Shown here piece after piece: positions 26,701-41,700 of a stretch of DNA of 64,000 bases. Within the stretch, counting starts at the first letter, position 1. The number at the start of each line of letters is the position of its first letter. The notes beneath the pieces were generated by a model. The model was not told the origin of the DNA, did no database searches, and saw nothing but the letters and a program-made list of their open reading frames with translations. This DNA is from Rhea pennata (Eukaryota > Chordata > Aves > Rheiformes > Rheidae), in assembly GCF_028389875.1 (NCBI RefSeq), contig NC_084702.1, forward strand, positions 47,367,053 through 47,431,052. The letters are read 5' to 3'. Both the position numbers and the translations under genes were made by a program.

Positions 26701-29700
26701 AACTGAAAAGATATTGAAAATATTTAACAAACAACCAATATATAAACACTTAGATGATAACAACAGAGTAAACAGATTTGTCAAGAATAAAGCAAGTAAA
26801 GACAATCTAACAGGGACTATTTTTTAAACACGGTAACAAGCCTACTGGATAAGAAAAAGTCTTGAGAGGGAACATCTTGATGTTACTATAACAACGTTTT
26901 TACAGCACTTTATGTGACATTTTCATAAATAAACTGGAGAAATAAGGTCCAGGTGACACTGGATTATAAACTTGCATTCAGCTTGCTTTCAAATTGGAAA
27001 AACATTTCAAAGAAGCTCCTGAAGGGATCTCAAAGACTGGGCTGCACATGATACTTTCAACAACATGTTACAGGATAGAATAAGAAGTCTAATTGAGAAA
27101 TGTTGCTAGTATTTTGGAGGAAAGGATCTAACCTGAAAATGATCAGCTGGAGGGCAAAGTGCTGCTACTTAGGTTGAAGAGATCCAACACAACAACAAAA
27201 ATCCCCCTAAAACAAAGAAAAGCTAAGCAGGCAGCAATACTAAGAAAAACACTGAGGGTTACAATGCCACAAGGTGAGATATTATTGCCAAAAAGCAAAC
27301 AAACAGAGACCCACGGTAAGATTTGTTACTATGAGTGATAAATGTAAAATACAGGAATAATTTTCCATTTTTTGGCTTGATCCTCTCTAGGAAAAGTGCT
27401 AAATACAGCTGTGTCCAAGTTTTGGCCATCGCACTTTGGCAAAGATGAGAAAAAAGAAATCTGAAGAGAGGTTTAGAAAAAGAATTTATGAAGAAAAGCA
27501 GGGTGTAAGAGACTGGATTTGCCTAGTTACAGGAAAAGGAAGATGGCACCTGATGTCCTGTCCCCTCTGGTCAGGGAGCCAAGAAAAGGGGGAAACAAGA
27601 AGAAAAGGGCTTACTCTGTAGCAAAGACTATTAGAAGACGCACCGCAAAGACCTTTCTCCCTACAAGACTAGTCTCTCAGTGGAAGTGGCCACCTGGACC
27701 AACTGCAGCATTTGCAGCACTGGCAGCTTTTGAAAGAGGTTAGACAAGTATTTGCTCAGCGATCTAGCTGTACTTACTCCAGGACAGCAGGCTCAATGGC
27801 CACTTGATTACTCTTCTGGGCTTGCATGCCTTTGATATACAAGTTGTGACTACTTCTCAGGCTTAGTGTTGGGACAATTTTATCATTTCAATACTACTAA
27901 CTTATATAGTACAAGAGATAGAAGGAAAAAAGCATAAAATACCAAAGCTTAATTTTGTTCCAGCTCACATACATACATACATCCAACTGACTAGTTCCTT
28001 CAATTATGGCTCTGTACCCCAAGGTAAAATTTACTTTCCTGCGATTTTTGATTTAAAATGGTTGCTTCTGAACATCACTTTCTCTGTTACTAACCCTTGA
28101 TTAGCAGAGATTGCTAGATGTGGGCAATAAATGCTCTTGGAAATACTGTTGTGAAAAATAACAGGTTAATTCACTCAAGTGAAATACCTTTTGAGCCGTC
28201 ACTTGCTTTAACAGTATATTTTAATAGCTATGCAACTTTCACCTCTATGAGTCCTGCAGAAGCCCTTTAACAGAAAGGGTCAAGAATAGCAGAGGACTGA
28301 TGTATTTCATAACATCGTAAGCAAAGCAATATATAATTTTCAAAATGAATTCATTATTCCCTCCCCCCCCCAAAATCAAAATTATAATGAGTCACATGAA
28401 AACAATTCCATCCATTTTCCATTATGGCAAATGGAGCTGCAGGACACAATTTGAGTCAAAAGTCTGTGTGTGAGTATATGTGCGCAAGCATGCAAGTGTG
28501 CATGCATGTGGGTCCGTGTGCATATATACACATAGTGGCAAACTAAAGTGTGCAGAGATTTATAACTGGCAAAAGTACAACTGAAACTACTTCTCGTTCT
28601 TATGCATGAATGGTCAGCTATTAGGTCATGAGAAAAAAGGGACTTTTTAATAGGAAAAAAAAATTGATAATAGAGAACAATATTTCATTTGGAGATCTCA
28701 GGCTGTCAGCTAATTTTGAGGACGCTTATATTAAAAACTTAAAAGACAGAGCAGCAGGACATAAGAATTCAGTTTGTACCTGCAGTCACTGGTATGTTTA
28801 CGTAAAACATTCTTTTAATATATACCACTATATTGTCTTTTTGAGGAGTTTCTGTGTAAAAATAATCAGCATGATGCCTTTTCTAAACAATTTACATTAG
28901 AAATTCTAATGTATAATTATTACATTTGAGTACGGATGTGCCTATTTTGTTTTTGAAGGCTATTGTCATTGTTTGAATTCACAAATATTGTGTGTTATAA
29001 ACAAAGTCTATTGTCCATGCCTATTGTTGAGTGGATAAATTACAAAAAAAAACAAAAAGCCAACAACACACACCAAAAAACCCTTAACGGACAGTTAGCT
29101 TTTCAGTAGCTAAATTCTAAACCAGTGCAAAATCCTATACTACATTTTGTTACTTTGATACTGCTAAGCTCATTCCAGCCCTGACTCAGCCAAGCTCCCT
29201 GCCTTTGTGCTCAAGGCCATTTAAACAAACAAAAACCAGCAATAAAACTACACCTCCAAGATTTTAGTATTCAAAAAATTAAGTTTTATTCAACAAACTG
29301 CCTATTTAAATTCACGCTTTTGTGGCTAATTTTTTCAACACACATTTAGTTTTAAATATTCTTATATTAAAAAAAGAAAAACCTCTCTAGGGCTGCTTCC
29401 TGTGCTTTTGAAATTCACAAACTCAATGGATGTGAATACAATCTAAAAATTCACAGAAATTCTTATCCACAGATAGTTTAACATTCCTCAGCTTCACAAA
29501 GATAAGAAAAACAATTTCCAAAATAAGAGTCCCCCTTAGAAACTAAGAAAATCAAAAATACATTTGCTCTTTTGAAATGCAGGCTCACAGTTCAGAGCAA
29601 ATGTGAAGAATAAACTAGAGTACAGCTAGAATGCATTAATACATTAACACTCTGCAGAGCGTTACATTTATATAAAACATACATACAATGCTCTGCAGAG

Positions 29701-32700
29701 GAGTAAACAAACCTCTACAAGCAACTTAACTGCATGTTGAACTGAGGATGCACAGAGACTCCTGCTACAAGTCAAAGAGAATGAACACGCTGGCTGTCTA
29801 GGGATGGACTGGTGTGCAACAAAACCGCGGGTGGAGACCTGTGCAAGGAACGGAGCGTCAGGAAAGCCTCGTCAGCACATCCCAGTCTTAGGTGGGAGCT
29901 CAGGAGAGCTCTACAACTACATACTCCACCTGACACCTTCAAACTCCATGGAAACTGTCCTACTGAATGACACTAGTATTAAAAACAAACAGCAGGTTTA
30001 AGTCGTTGCCTTTTTTCTGAACCTGAAATCAAATGTAATAAATCAGAGAGATAAAGACCAGCAGTGATAAAATCAGACCAAGCCTCTCTGTAAACTTCAA
30101 TTTAAAGGATGATCCAGGTTACTCTTGTGAAAAAGGCTAACTGTGAAATCTCATTTTTCCCCAATTTTCTCATGAATAAGTGTTTGCAACAGATGTTAAT
30201 GTATACACAGGAGTAAGATCAATCATCATTTAGAAATGCTAAAAAAGCATGTAGGAAATGAACAAATACATTTCCTCATGAAAGAAAAAGCATATAAAAG
30301 ATTTTTTAAGAGATTGGTCTGAACCAAGAAACAGAAGAGCCTATTTGTTAATAAAGCACTTTTTTTTTTAATGGTATTAAGTGTTTCTAAATTTATTGAA
30401 GATCACATCAAGCCAGAGTATGAATCCATCCTAACATGGATTCATACCTCTTCTTTTCTTCTATTTTGATTACTAAAATAAAATTTACGCTGTTTTAGCA
30501 CAGAAAAGAAATTTGGCAATTCTAAACCCCTCAATCCTGTAGTATCCATTAAAGTTGATACACTATACTGTTCAAATTTAAAGTAATGGTTCCATTTAAA
30601 CAGTGGGTTTTAAGATAACTTACTCGCACTTGAATTTGCTTATGCTGTATCATATGTTATCAAGCACCAGGTGTGATTAAGACCAATCTCAAACTTACTG
30701 CAGTGGGTAACAGAGGCTTTGTCTATCTAGAAGCTAGTATTAACCAAACCACCTTTAGGTTAGATGTCCGTTTTAAAATCTTTGCATTTCAACAACCTAC
30801 GTTAAGTCAAAAGCTATGTTAAGTCTAAAGTTTTAAAAAGTCTTAAACCAGTAGGGTTTTCTTATCTTAATGTCACTGTTTAGATTTCAAAACAGCTTTA
30901 TGCTTAAATAAAGTACACTCCAAAGTGAGTGAGCAACAATTGATTTAACTCATTTTTGTACCATTTGCCTCTTTTCTTCTTAAACTTTCTACACCTCAGT
31001 TTATGATTACTTACATTCTAGAAGTTACTGATATGCAAAAAAACTTACAACTACCCCACAGAGGACAGGAAGAAGTTCTGCCTACTCATTTGTTAGTATA
31101 TCCTACCATGTCTAAAGTCTTCTTTTTTTTTTGTTTGGTTGTTCATTTGTTTTGGGAGAAGCAGAGGAATGGAGTTTGCTAGTCAATCACAGAATATGCA
31201 CACTGTATTTGGAGAGACTTGACATGCACACAAACAAACTGTTCAATTTGATCTGTGAGCAGAAGAAATTATTGACACTTAAGTATTCTGCATGGCTTCT
31301 GCTCTATAATCTTTCCTATACAAGGATGACTTCTATTTAAGGCAGTTTTTGATTACCGCAAGTGATCTGGAAAGCAAGCTAGCTTGTTCCTAACACAGAA
31401 AGGATATCAGAGTTCACCTGCTGCCTTCAGATTCCTTATGCATGCCAACAGACTACCTCTTTAGTATCTTTAGTAGGCTTTGTTTCCTTTTTTGTTTCCA
31501 TTAAATGTAGCTAAAAGCAAGGATTGCAAGAAAGCTTGACTTTTGGATCTAGACTATACCTTTCCATCATCAAATTCAGACTTTGTTTCACTGTAAGTTT
31601 TTAAACTCATAGCTTCAGTCAAGTAAAAGCATTACATTTTAAAACTTATTTTCCAGTGTCAGAAACATCTTTTTTCCTCGCAAGTTTCATGAAACATGAT
31701 CTCAGCACTCCGACCTGATCACAGTATGGGTTAACCAACACCAAAGTTCCCTCGGGTAGGCATAAATAATTACTTAGCTAAGCCACAGCTTTTGAGCATC
31801 AGGTAGAACTCCTCACTGGGGATATGGAAGTGACACAAAAAGAGTTTTAATAGGAATAATCTGTTTTAAACTCCTCATTCTTATTTCTTCTTAAAATATG
31901 CTGTTTGATTTGTCTTTTTGGAAAATTCTTGTTTTATTCTAGAATTTCTTCAGGTTGACATATGCTGGAATTTTATTTCCATGCAGTCACATTCAAATAC
32001 CTGTAGCAGCATGTCAGTATTATCACTGCTCTTCTCAGGTTTCCGCTCCACACAATGGAGCGTTATGGTAACGTGTTCTGGTCACTGCAGCAGAGCTCTC
32101 CTTTCCATAGGAAGCTCAAAAAATCCTCTTCTCAGCTCTATGTTTTACTGTACAGAAATGTCCAGCAGAAGTGGTTACTAGCTGTAACTACTATAGTTAA
32201 CAGTTTTCATTTCTGTGTTTTTGTTTCAAGCACCAGAATGTGCCAAAGCTATCCACAGCAGCAAACTGCAAGCTGATAAGAAAGACCAGGAAAACAAGCT
32301 ATTAGGTGCCAGCCACATGCCACATAGAGCTGCTGAATTCAGCTAGGATTTATCACTTGGTGTGGAGTATTACTGAGGAAGAGCATGAAAACTCGAATGT
32401 AAATGGTAAATTGCAAAAAGAACCAGCATTCTTTAAAGAGAAGTTTAAAAAGACAAAAAATGTTACTTAATAAAGGACTTTACCAGAAACTGAAGATTTC
32501 TGAAGTTAATAAACTTGATTATTTTTTATTACAATAATCTAATCAGGCAATATTCATAATGGCCAGCTAGGGGTCACAAGAACTAGTGAAAGATGCTCTG
32601 AATCAGAGATTGGGGTTTTAGTATGTAGAAGCAAAAGGAAATCAGTAGTAAAGCAAGATGAACTGATAGGCACACTGTCACACAATGGCACAATGGAAAA

Positions 32701-35700
32701 CAAGATGGGAGGACAAACAAAAATCTCCATATCAGGTCATCTTAATAGAATTTTGTTTTTAAAAATATCATCTCCACTATATAACCTTCTCAAATGATTT
32801 GGGCATTTTTTTTTTTTTAACCCTACATGAAAACAAAATCTACATTGTTTTACTAGCCACTTAAGAACAGCTGGATTGAGGCATTTCAGATTTCTGCACC
32901 AGCTTTTAACTCAGAACTCTCAAACCTGCTTCAGCAGAGCCCGCAGCACACTCTGGAGGAATAAGCACACTTTTTCAATTCCAACATATAAAAAAACCTG
33001 CCATCTTCACGAGGCCTCGTCATGCCTCACAGGGGTTTCTTACTGAAGCCCCAAAATTTCAGGTTTACAGTTAAGCTCAGGCATGCTTCTACTAAGCAAA
33101 GGCAGGCAGGCAGGCAAGCAGTTTCTTCCAGAAGCAGTCAGGTTTCCAAGCCTTGCAGAGCTCGTGAGGAATTCACAAGACCACGAATCTCTCTGCCTTC
33201 ATACTTGGTTTTGGCTTTTGCAATAAAAAGTCTGCAGGAAGTCCCAGGTCTCTGCGAGTCCTTTTTTTTTCCCCCAGCGCAGGAAAGCAACATGGACAGG
33301 AACAATCAGGATCAACACAGCGAGCACTAACTCACTGAAAAAGAAAGGTGGGTCCTTTACTTTGTCAGGACAGAGGTTTGTTTCTTAGTCTCTCCTCCGC
33401 CCTATCCCCAGTCCTTCCAGAGCCATTCCCTCTAACGCAACACAGCTTCACCTAGATTTCAAGCTGGGAGTGCCCATTTCATGTTCATAGTTACAGAACT
33501 AGCGCTGTGAGAAAAGCAGGCCTGGAAACTCCCAGGCAAGACAAGTCACTGGAACGCTAAGTTCAGGACTGGAGCTTTCTCCCAGTTCTACATACCCTGC
33601 ATCATCAATTGCTTCCATTAAGAAAAAATAAAAAGCATCATGCTACACAAGAGGCTGACAGCAATAAATATTTCAGTCTAGAAAAGAAGATCTCTTATCT
33701 AGAAGAAATAATTTTCTGTACGTTTTGCGTTAGTTAAAAGACATCAAACAAATATAACAGTGGGAAAATTAGGCACCAAAAAAGATCACAGATCACAAAC
33801 CCAGTAGATGTCTCTGCAAAGCTCATGAACTATTGTGTTATTTAATCTACAGTTATCACTTTCACCAAAGGGAAAAAGGAGAAGCAGGGATGATACTGAT
33901 ACTATCACATCTCACATGGAACAAGATCTTGTCTTCTCAGTTTGTTTTCAGACCAAACTGGAAACACCTCTGATTATGGAGCAGTGGTTTTATTTTACAG
34001 TAACTATAATCAAATACTAGCAAAACCTAAGCAACACCTAGCTATCTAATACCCAGTACTATCTAGCTATCTAATTTCTAGTACTACAGAAACAAAAATA
34101 ATAGACAATTTAATGAAAAATATGAACAAAATCATACATTTCTATGTGGTTGCATACAACTGACACCTCTGCATCTTTTAGGTAGCAAATATAATGAACT
34201 CTTCTTGTTAAATGCGTATCAGTACCTAAACACGCTTCTACTGAGAAGCAGGTTCTTACACATGATCACACTCTGACTATGCAATATTCTGCATGCCACA
34301 GGCATGCCAAGCTCTGCGTTCATATGTCAAAAAATGATACGGCTTTTTGAGGCAAGGACAGTTTAGGCTACTAGAAATGCACAAAGAAAATCAAACATAA
34401 ATCCAGAACAGCTAGGACACTACTTAATATTCTGCTCTTCCCCCTTGCCTGTCTCTTCTTCAAGACTCTGCTTATGTCTCATAAACCATTTGTGTAACCC
34501 ACAAGACACATTTGGAAATGCAAATATACACCAGACATGATAAATACTTGCACAGTTAGTATCTGAAAAGACTGCTCACAACATGTTAAAATAATTTTAA
34601 AAGCAGTTCATTACACGCAGCTAGTTGGAGTGCTTCAAGCCTCCAGATAAAAGGATCACGTCAGAAGCCTTGCAAGTCAGCAGCTAGTGTTTCAGCCCAC
34701 AGAATTCCCAGCAGAGAGGAAGGGAGGGGGAAAGGGAAAAAAAAAAAAAAGAGAGAATTAAAACGGGAACATAAAATAGCCTAAAGGAGAGGCCATATCA
34801 AAGAAAAGCCAGTAAAAACAGCTAACTTACTCGGTACACCTGAATTTTAGGCTTCCATCGAGACTGTTACAACAGGCTGTTTCTCACGTCAGTGTCTGAA
34901 CAGCCTACGGTTTCAGTTTGCACGAAGTGCTGGCCAGCCCCTTTCTGCGCGATGACACAGCGCTGCCGAGGCGCGCACCGCGCCAGCGGCGGGCGCAGCC
35001 GCTCCTCTTCCGCGGCGGCCCGCTGCCGCCCGCCTCTGCGGAGGGCAGTTTCCGCCAGCAGGCCCGCTCCGGAGGGCTCCGCCAGAGCAGCCGATGGGGA
35101 AGCAGGCGCCGGACCCGCCGCCCTCGGCACCGCACGCGTCTTTGCGCGTGACGCGCTACCTTAAGTGAAAACGCGCAAAACTCCTCTCCAGCTTCTCGTG
35201 AAACTTCTGAACGCGGCTTCTTCCTACTCCCCCGCTTGGCACTGCTGCGACCAAGCTGACGGCGTGAAGACCCAGAGCAAAAAACCGCAGATGAAACACC
35301 CATCACAGTGGCACAATCAAGAAGGTAGCTAGTTTTAGCTTTCAAAGAGCAGTATCCATTTTCCACCTCTTGTGTTAACAGTACTGATGCTGAGAAAAGA
35401 AACCTATTAGTTTCCCCGCAAACAAGATTAACATTTTTATTATAAGTTTATTGTCTAAACATCTAAAGCAACAAATGTTATCAATCAAAAGGAATTGAGA
35501 TAGCTCGACCAGATGGCTTATTAGGACCACTAGATTTAAGCATAACAAATCCAAATAATTTATATTAACTCAGAAGTTAAAAGGTGCAATCTGAAGCTTC
35601 TTGAAATATCAGTAGTGACCCATTCTTTTATTTTTTATATAATCAAACTATCAGTAACTGTAATCTGGGAGGTTTTTTAAAGGAAAAAAAAAAACTAACA

Positions 35701-38700
35701 CACACTTCAATCACTTTCTTTCATATCAGTCTCTAGCCCCTCTGTCTCAAAGGGAGAAACAAAAACAAAGCTCAATCAGAGAATAGTAGGGACAGAGAAC
35801 ACCCAAAGATACAACACAGACTGGTGAGGAAAACACCCTGTCTTTCTAGTGAAGTTTTTTGTTAAACAACCACACCATGATTTAATACCATTACAATTTT
35901 TAGCTTTTCCAATAGTCTCCTGACCAGAGGCTTCCCTTACAGCCCTGCTTCTCAAAAGCAAAGACTGTCTCTCTGGTGTCTGAAGCTACATGCCGTAGCT
36001 TCAGCAATAGCAGCTGCCCCACGCAGGAGGCAGCTTCTGCCTTGCTACTGCTTCCAATTTCTAGTGTCTAGTCCACACGCCTCGGCTACCAACCAAACCA
36101 GCACGAACCTCCACAGCTCTCGAAGGCTCCATGTAGCTGACAATTCCAGTATTTTTCAAGTACAAGGTTACCTGTGGCTTTAAACTCAGAAATACAGACA
36201 ACTCAAGCAGAACAGCAGCCATCACTTATTATTATTTAATAACAGAAGAATGAGTTAGACCCGAAGTCAGCAAAAAAACCTCTGGTTATTTAATTAAGCA
36301 TTAAGTAATTTCGCCACAGAGTCCGAGTAGGTTGAAAGAATGAACAATATTATGCCAAGCAACTTAAAAAAAATGACAATGGCAACAAAACCTACAGATT
36401 TCAAAGAATTTAAAATCTTGGGTAAGGTAGGTTCATAGAAGCGTTACTGAGCAAGGCACTACCTAAGGAGTCCAAAGAGATTTCACACTCAGAACACAGG
36501 AAAGTTACAGTAGGGGGGGAAAAAATGAAGAAATAGACCCAACATCATCTTAAAAACTGCTGGAATGTTTTTAATAGTATTGAAACATTTTATTTTTGCT
36601 ACAAAAGAGAAAAGGCTGTTTTGCCTTTTACAGAAATATTTCCTGTCATTTTTTTATTTCAAATGGTATCTTTTAGAAATATCAAAAGGAGAGAATGAAG
36701 GGCAGAAAAAAGTACAGCTAGTCAAATGGCTTTTTAAAAAAATGCAGGAGTAACAAAGTGTGTGTGGGGGGGGGGAGGGTGCAAGTGAACCAGGGCAATA
36801 AATCTATGAATTCCATTCTATTTTAAATAATGCCACAGTATCACAGGAGACTTAAAACTAAAAGAAATAATTTTTAAAAAATTTGACCTAATTGAAGAAA
36901 GGTAGTTATGGCCAAGTGGGAAATAAAAAGTTTAAATTTAAAATACCTATTGATTAAGAGCCAATATTAGCATAAGGTAAATACATTTATAATACATAGT
37001 CTTCACTGTTAATTAGTTTGGAATGTCACAGAAACTAGAGAAACATCAAATACTGCAGAAAATATGTAGCCTAGACTTTCATAACCTAATATAAAGTAAT
37101 GTAATCACCAGGAACTGCTTTATGTTTTTTCCCCATTATACTACACTCCAATTCTTATCCTTAATAAGATCATTAAAAAATGGTTTGGGGGCATTTAATG
37201 TGAAAAATATGCTTATAATAGAAATAAAAATATATAGGAAAAAACTAATTCTTAAAGACATAGATATTAGTTAGCAAATTTTATGTGAGCTTGCAATAAA
37301 TTATGCAGCAGAAAACTAATATGCTTGAATGAAACATACTTGAGAAAACCCTTCTCTGTATAGCTTGCTTAAAAGCTGTAATCCCTCCTTTATTTCATGG
37401 AGTATCAACAGCAACAATATGAGAGTCATGTTTATGTCTCTTACACTAACTTCCTGAATGACTGAATCAAGCCAGGGGCTATGAAAGCAGATAAAGAAAG
37501 TTATTGCTGTTCTGCTCTCATCAGGTCCTGCTGAATAAACAGGACCAAACATATGAATATCCAAGAGTAAAAAAAGAACCATAGCCCTGTAAGTCAAATT
37601 AAGTTTGCCACTGCTTTTTATGACACTAGAATTTTCTTTAAGTAATTAGGAGATTACCAAAGAACACAAGAAAGGGAAAAGTGTTATCAAAAGCCTAGCC
37701 TCCTCAAAAAGCAATACTGCCTATTTGAAATGCCTCTTTCATTTCGATTTACCACAGTTTCTAGCAAGACAGGAAGAATACTTCTAGTGCTTCTGAACAC
37801 TGGTAGACAGCAGCTGCTTTCTATACTATTGCAGAGGCTGAAGTCACTCCATATGTCCTTCACTATTTTAAAAGAGATTGTTTTCTTAATTGTGCATTAC
37901 CTTAACGGTAGAAGGTGCTCCACTTGTCTGTGTTTTGGAGGGCTGACTGACACTAGCACTTGCTGATTTCTTCTACAAAACAAAAGACAGAAAAATATGT
38001 CAGAAATTTTGATGAAGAAAAAGAAAAGCCAAGTAAAATGCTGCATTAAAAATATTTCTAATAAGAGTCTATTAGAATATGTTATTCAAGATCAAGTCAT
38101 CCAAAAATAAATTCTCCTATATAACTTTAATTCACGTAGACTTATTTCAGACAGTTTTGCCAAGGCCAGAAAAGGCTGAATTTTGTACTGTTTTAAGGAG
38201 TATATATAAATCTATGCTATTTCCAGTAACAGAGAGACTCATTTTAATTAATAGTTAAACCAACAACAACCACATATAAGTAGTTACAGGTTAGTGGTCA
38301 GAATTTAATAAAAAATATCAACAAAACTACGATAGGTAAGCTGTTGCTGCTCAGAAATAATTTAAATGATAATGCAGAAGGTAACATCACAGATCAGGCA
38401 GGGAAGTAAATATACAAAACTCAGGGCAAAATGATGGCATTGATGGTTTAATAAATACACTTGTAGTTGAAACAAATGCATTACATTTCCTTTGACCCTC
38501 CAGTTACCTACCAATGCAATTCCATTATTAGCAAGTGTCACTAAGTATCACTACAGCAACTCAGTGACTGCTGAAATCAGATCTAACAAAGACTACATAA
38601 ATCAGCTATCACTAATAAACAGGGCAAAAAGCATCAGATTTTTGGAGGCAGCAGATGGTTGAGACCTACTCATTTTCTCTGGTAAGTGGAAGATTGCAAA

Positions 38701-41700
38701 TAAACACTTCCACGGTTCTCTGCAAGTAAGGAAGAAAGCCTACAGAACGGCAATTCAGAAATCCAATAAGCAAACCAGTATTCAGACTCAGAAACACCAA
38801 TTTTCAAGGAATAAGAGACTACAGAAGACCTGTAGTCTCAGGGCTGTCTTTCATTAAAGTAATTGCCACCTCATGTTCTACTTCTGGCATTGCTTTGAAA
38901 ACAGGAGGGAAACTCCTACATAAAGCAAGCTGCACATGCAAGCAGAACTCCTCTGCACGGTCAAGCTCTGGTCTGAGCCTAGCACAGGGGACCATGTTCC
39001 GTTCCCATGTACGTAAGATTAACATCACAGAAATGTGACCCAACACTACAGATTCTGATACACCAAGTATGACATTTGCCTCCAAGATTTCACACTTCAG
39101 ATTGATCACTTGAGAACAGACATTCAAATAAGACACTGTATAATACTGCAAAACCTAAGTGCAATGGTGCTTTCCCTTTTCCCCATTAAAATCCATCTTT
39201 TCCATTTCCTTAAGAAAACAACGATCTCCAGTTCTATGTGACAATGTTCCTAAAGGCAAGTGAAGGAGGCATAATGTATTATAGTTTTGCAGAGATAGTT
39301 CTGAGATGCAGAACTTGAATTTCATCTCTGCTATTGTAGAGAGTCATTACTGAGTATTATCCACAAACCCTCTCATTCAACTTTTAAGTAAGTTATTAAG
39401 CTGTTGAAAGAATACAAGATTTAAGTGCTGCTTATTTATAAGCCTTTCCATTTTCAAACAGAAAAAAAAAACTCAAAAAGAATAGCTATTTTAAGAGAAA
39501 CCAATATTGTCAGTATGACTTCAGTATACTACCATTATGATTCTCAATGTCTGTTCCACAGCCAGCTGAGATTATAGCCTTTGGTTCAGAAGTTGTCAAT
39601 AATACTACATAATACAATGATTTCAGGAACAAGCCTTTTTTTCTAGCTTAAACTAGAAGCAGTAAACAACCTATATTTAGAGTGAAATAAAACCATGCTC
39701 TGAGCATAAACTTGATTATATAAACCAATTAAACAATATGAGGAAAAAAAAAAAGACTAATACCATGAAACAAAGAAATGTTAGCAAGCGAAGCAGTGAT
39801 AAAGCTGGGAGAGAGAGAAAAAGGGGGAAAAAAAGCAGCAGAAAATAGATCATTCTTTCCTGGAGTACCGAAAGGCTACCCAGAGGTAAACTATGTGGAA
39901 AGTCAGACCACACCACCAAATCGCTATTCTTTACTGGATATTAAAGATGATAGGCTAAACAGAGTTATGTATTTTACTTGACAGCATCAGCTTTTGAAAG
40001 CAACTTCCTTGGTATTTACCCCTTAATTCATTTATAAAAGGAGAAAAACTGGCAACATTATACTACTAGGTTCATCTTTCTCTTAGACTTGATAAAATAA
40101 TGATGTTACGTACATCCTAATATCCTCCCCACAACACTCCCTCCAGGCACTCTAGCTCTGATATTCTCCGGTAGATCAGTCAGTGCTGTCCCCATCTTCT
40201 CCCCCTTACAGCAGTGGAAGGAAGTGTTTTTTGTTTGTTTTTTGCAACAGTCTCAGCCTCATTCAGCTAAAGGAAGAATCATCTTGCAGCTGTATCAGGT
40301 TTCTCAACCTGATAACAGAGCTAATGAATTATCAAAGCATAGTTTCTTCATGAAACAAACTATAAGAAAGGGCTGAACAAAACTGTGTGCAAAGGAATAA
40401 AAGCTGTGGCATATGTGTCTTTCTTACTTAGGCTTACTAAGTCTACTCTTCATTATTAGCAATGCTTTCAAACAAAAAGGCAAAACACTATGTTTGTAAC
40501 AGGTATATCCAGCTTATATTTGCTAGCTGGTTACCCACAAAAATTTGCTAAACAGTTTATCATTTTTACGCAAGTATTCATATCCAAAAACAGAACCACA
40601 AGTACTTGGTTGTGAAATCCTGAACACGTATGTGTAGATATCCCAGCATAATAGATTAATTCCTCCATGTTTAATAAGGTGGACATAAAATATACATCCC
40701 TTTGATATATTTGCTAGATTTTCCAAGTGAAGAAATGCAATACAGAGTAGTGGTCAGAAATACTGATTAAATGTTCATTATTATTGACTATATCATTTAA
40801 TTGTTCACAATGATTTTCCAATGAAAACAAACATAATTCAGTTGTTTTCTCCCAAAACAATCATACGAGGAAAGAACGTCTCATCTCTGTTCTGCAAATG
40901 CTTGCAACAATCTAAGCAGTATTTTAGTCTCAGTCTTTAGATCTTTGATTCAACAGCTGGCTGAGTAGCAAACAGGCTCTTTCTTCCTGTGTCGTGATCA
41001 TAACAACTCACAATGAAAACTAAAAATTAAGCAAAAGAATGTTATCTTTAAATTACTTATTGGACTTCAGCCAAAGAAAAACCAAAACAGAAGAGGAAAA
41101 TAGTCAGAGCACTTTATTCCTTAAAAACATTTCACTCTTCCATTTACAGATTTATTTTGCCATACATTATCTCCTATGGCCACTAGATGTCCCCTGGGCT
41201 TCAGCACCAGACAGATCACTACTCCCCTTCTTTGTTAGACATGCAGGGATTCATCTCACCTTATTTCAGCAAACTAAATGAATATCTAGGTTTCCTCTAC
41301 AGTGCACACGATGAGCCAAACCACCCTGAAGAGAGGCCTTTTTCAAGGGATATAGAGATCTCATCTACAGTGTGACTTTTTTTGATTAAATGAAAAATAC
41401 AAATAAATCTGTAATTGTGCATAAATAGAACATTTTTTACAGACATACTGATTTTGTTTACTGATTTATTTTAAAAGAGGGATGAATTAAATTCTGAACT
41501 TCTAATGATACCCATAATATTGCAGCATCATATTAACAGTCTACGTTTCTCCCACTACTTAACCCAAAATTACTTCCAGCTGACTAGTATACTGCTAAAG
41601 CAAAGCTCCATTCTGAGACCTGGAAAGCACTGTATTTGGGGTTGTAAGAAGAACTAAAAAACAAGAGAAGCAATGCAGTTTAAAATAAAGAATTTGTCAC

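Larger units (their letters stand above)
22173..37900. other. CAST intron, 15.7 kb
   Basis: The longest intron in the window. It contains the CpG-rich patch at 25440-26150, a CR1 fragment at 26625-27840, the internal CpG island at 34880-35290 with its downstream donor, a TG/CA microsatellite, a 25-bp tandem duplication, and a hairpin with 11-bp arms at 30419-30446. No coding exon found. Confidence 0.75.

Noticed and set aside
34905..35366. 153-codon minus-strand open frame at the internal CpG island
   Set aside because: Arg-rich composition typical of GC-rich DNA; no splice context linking it in frame to CAST.
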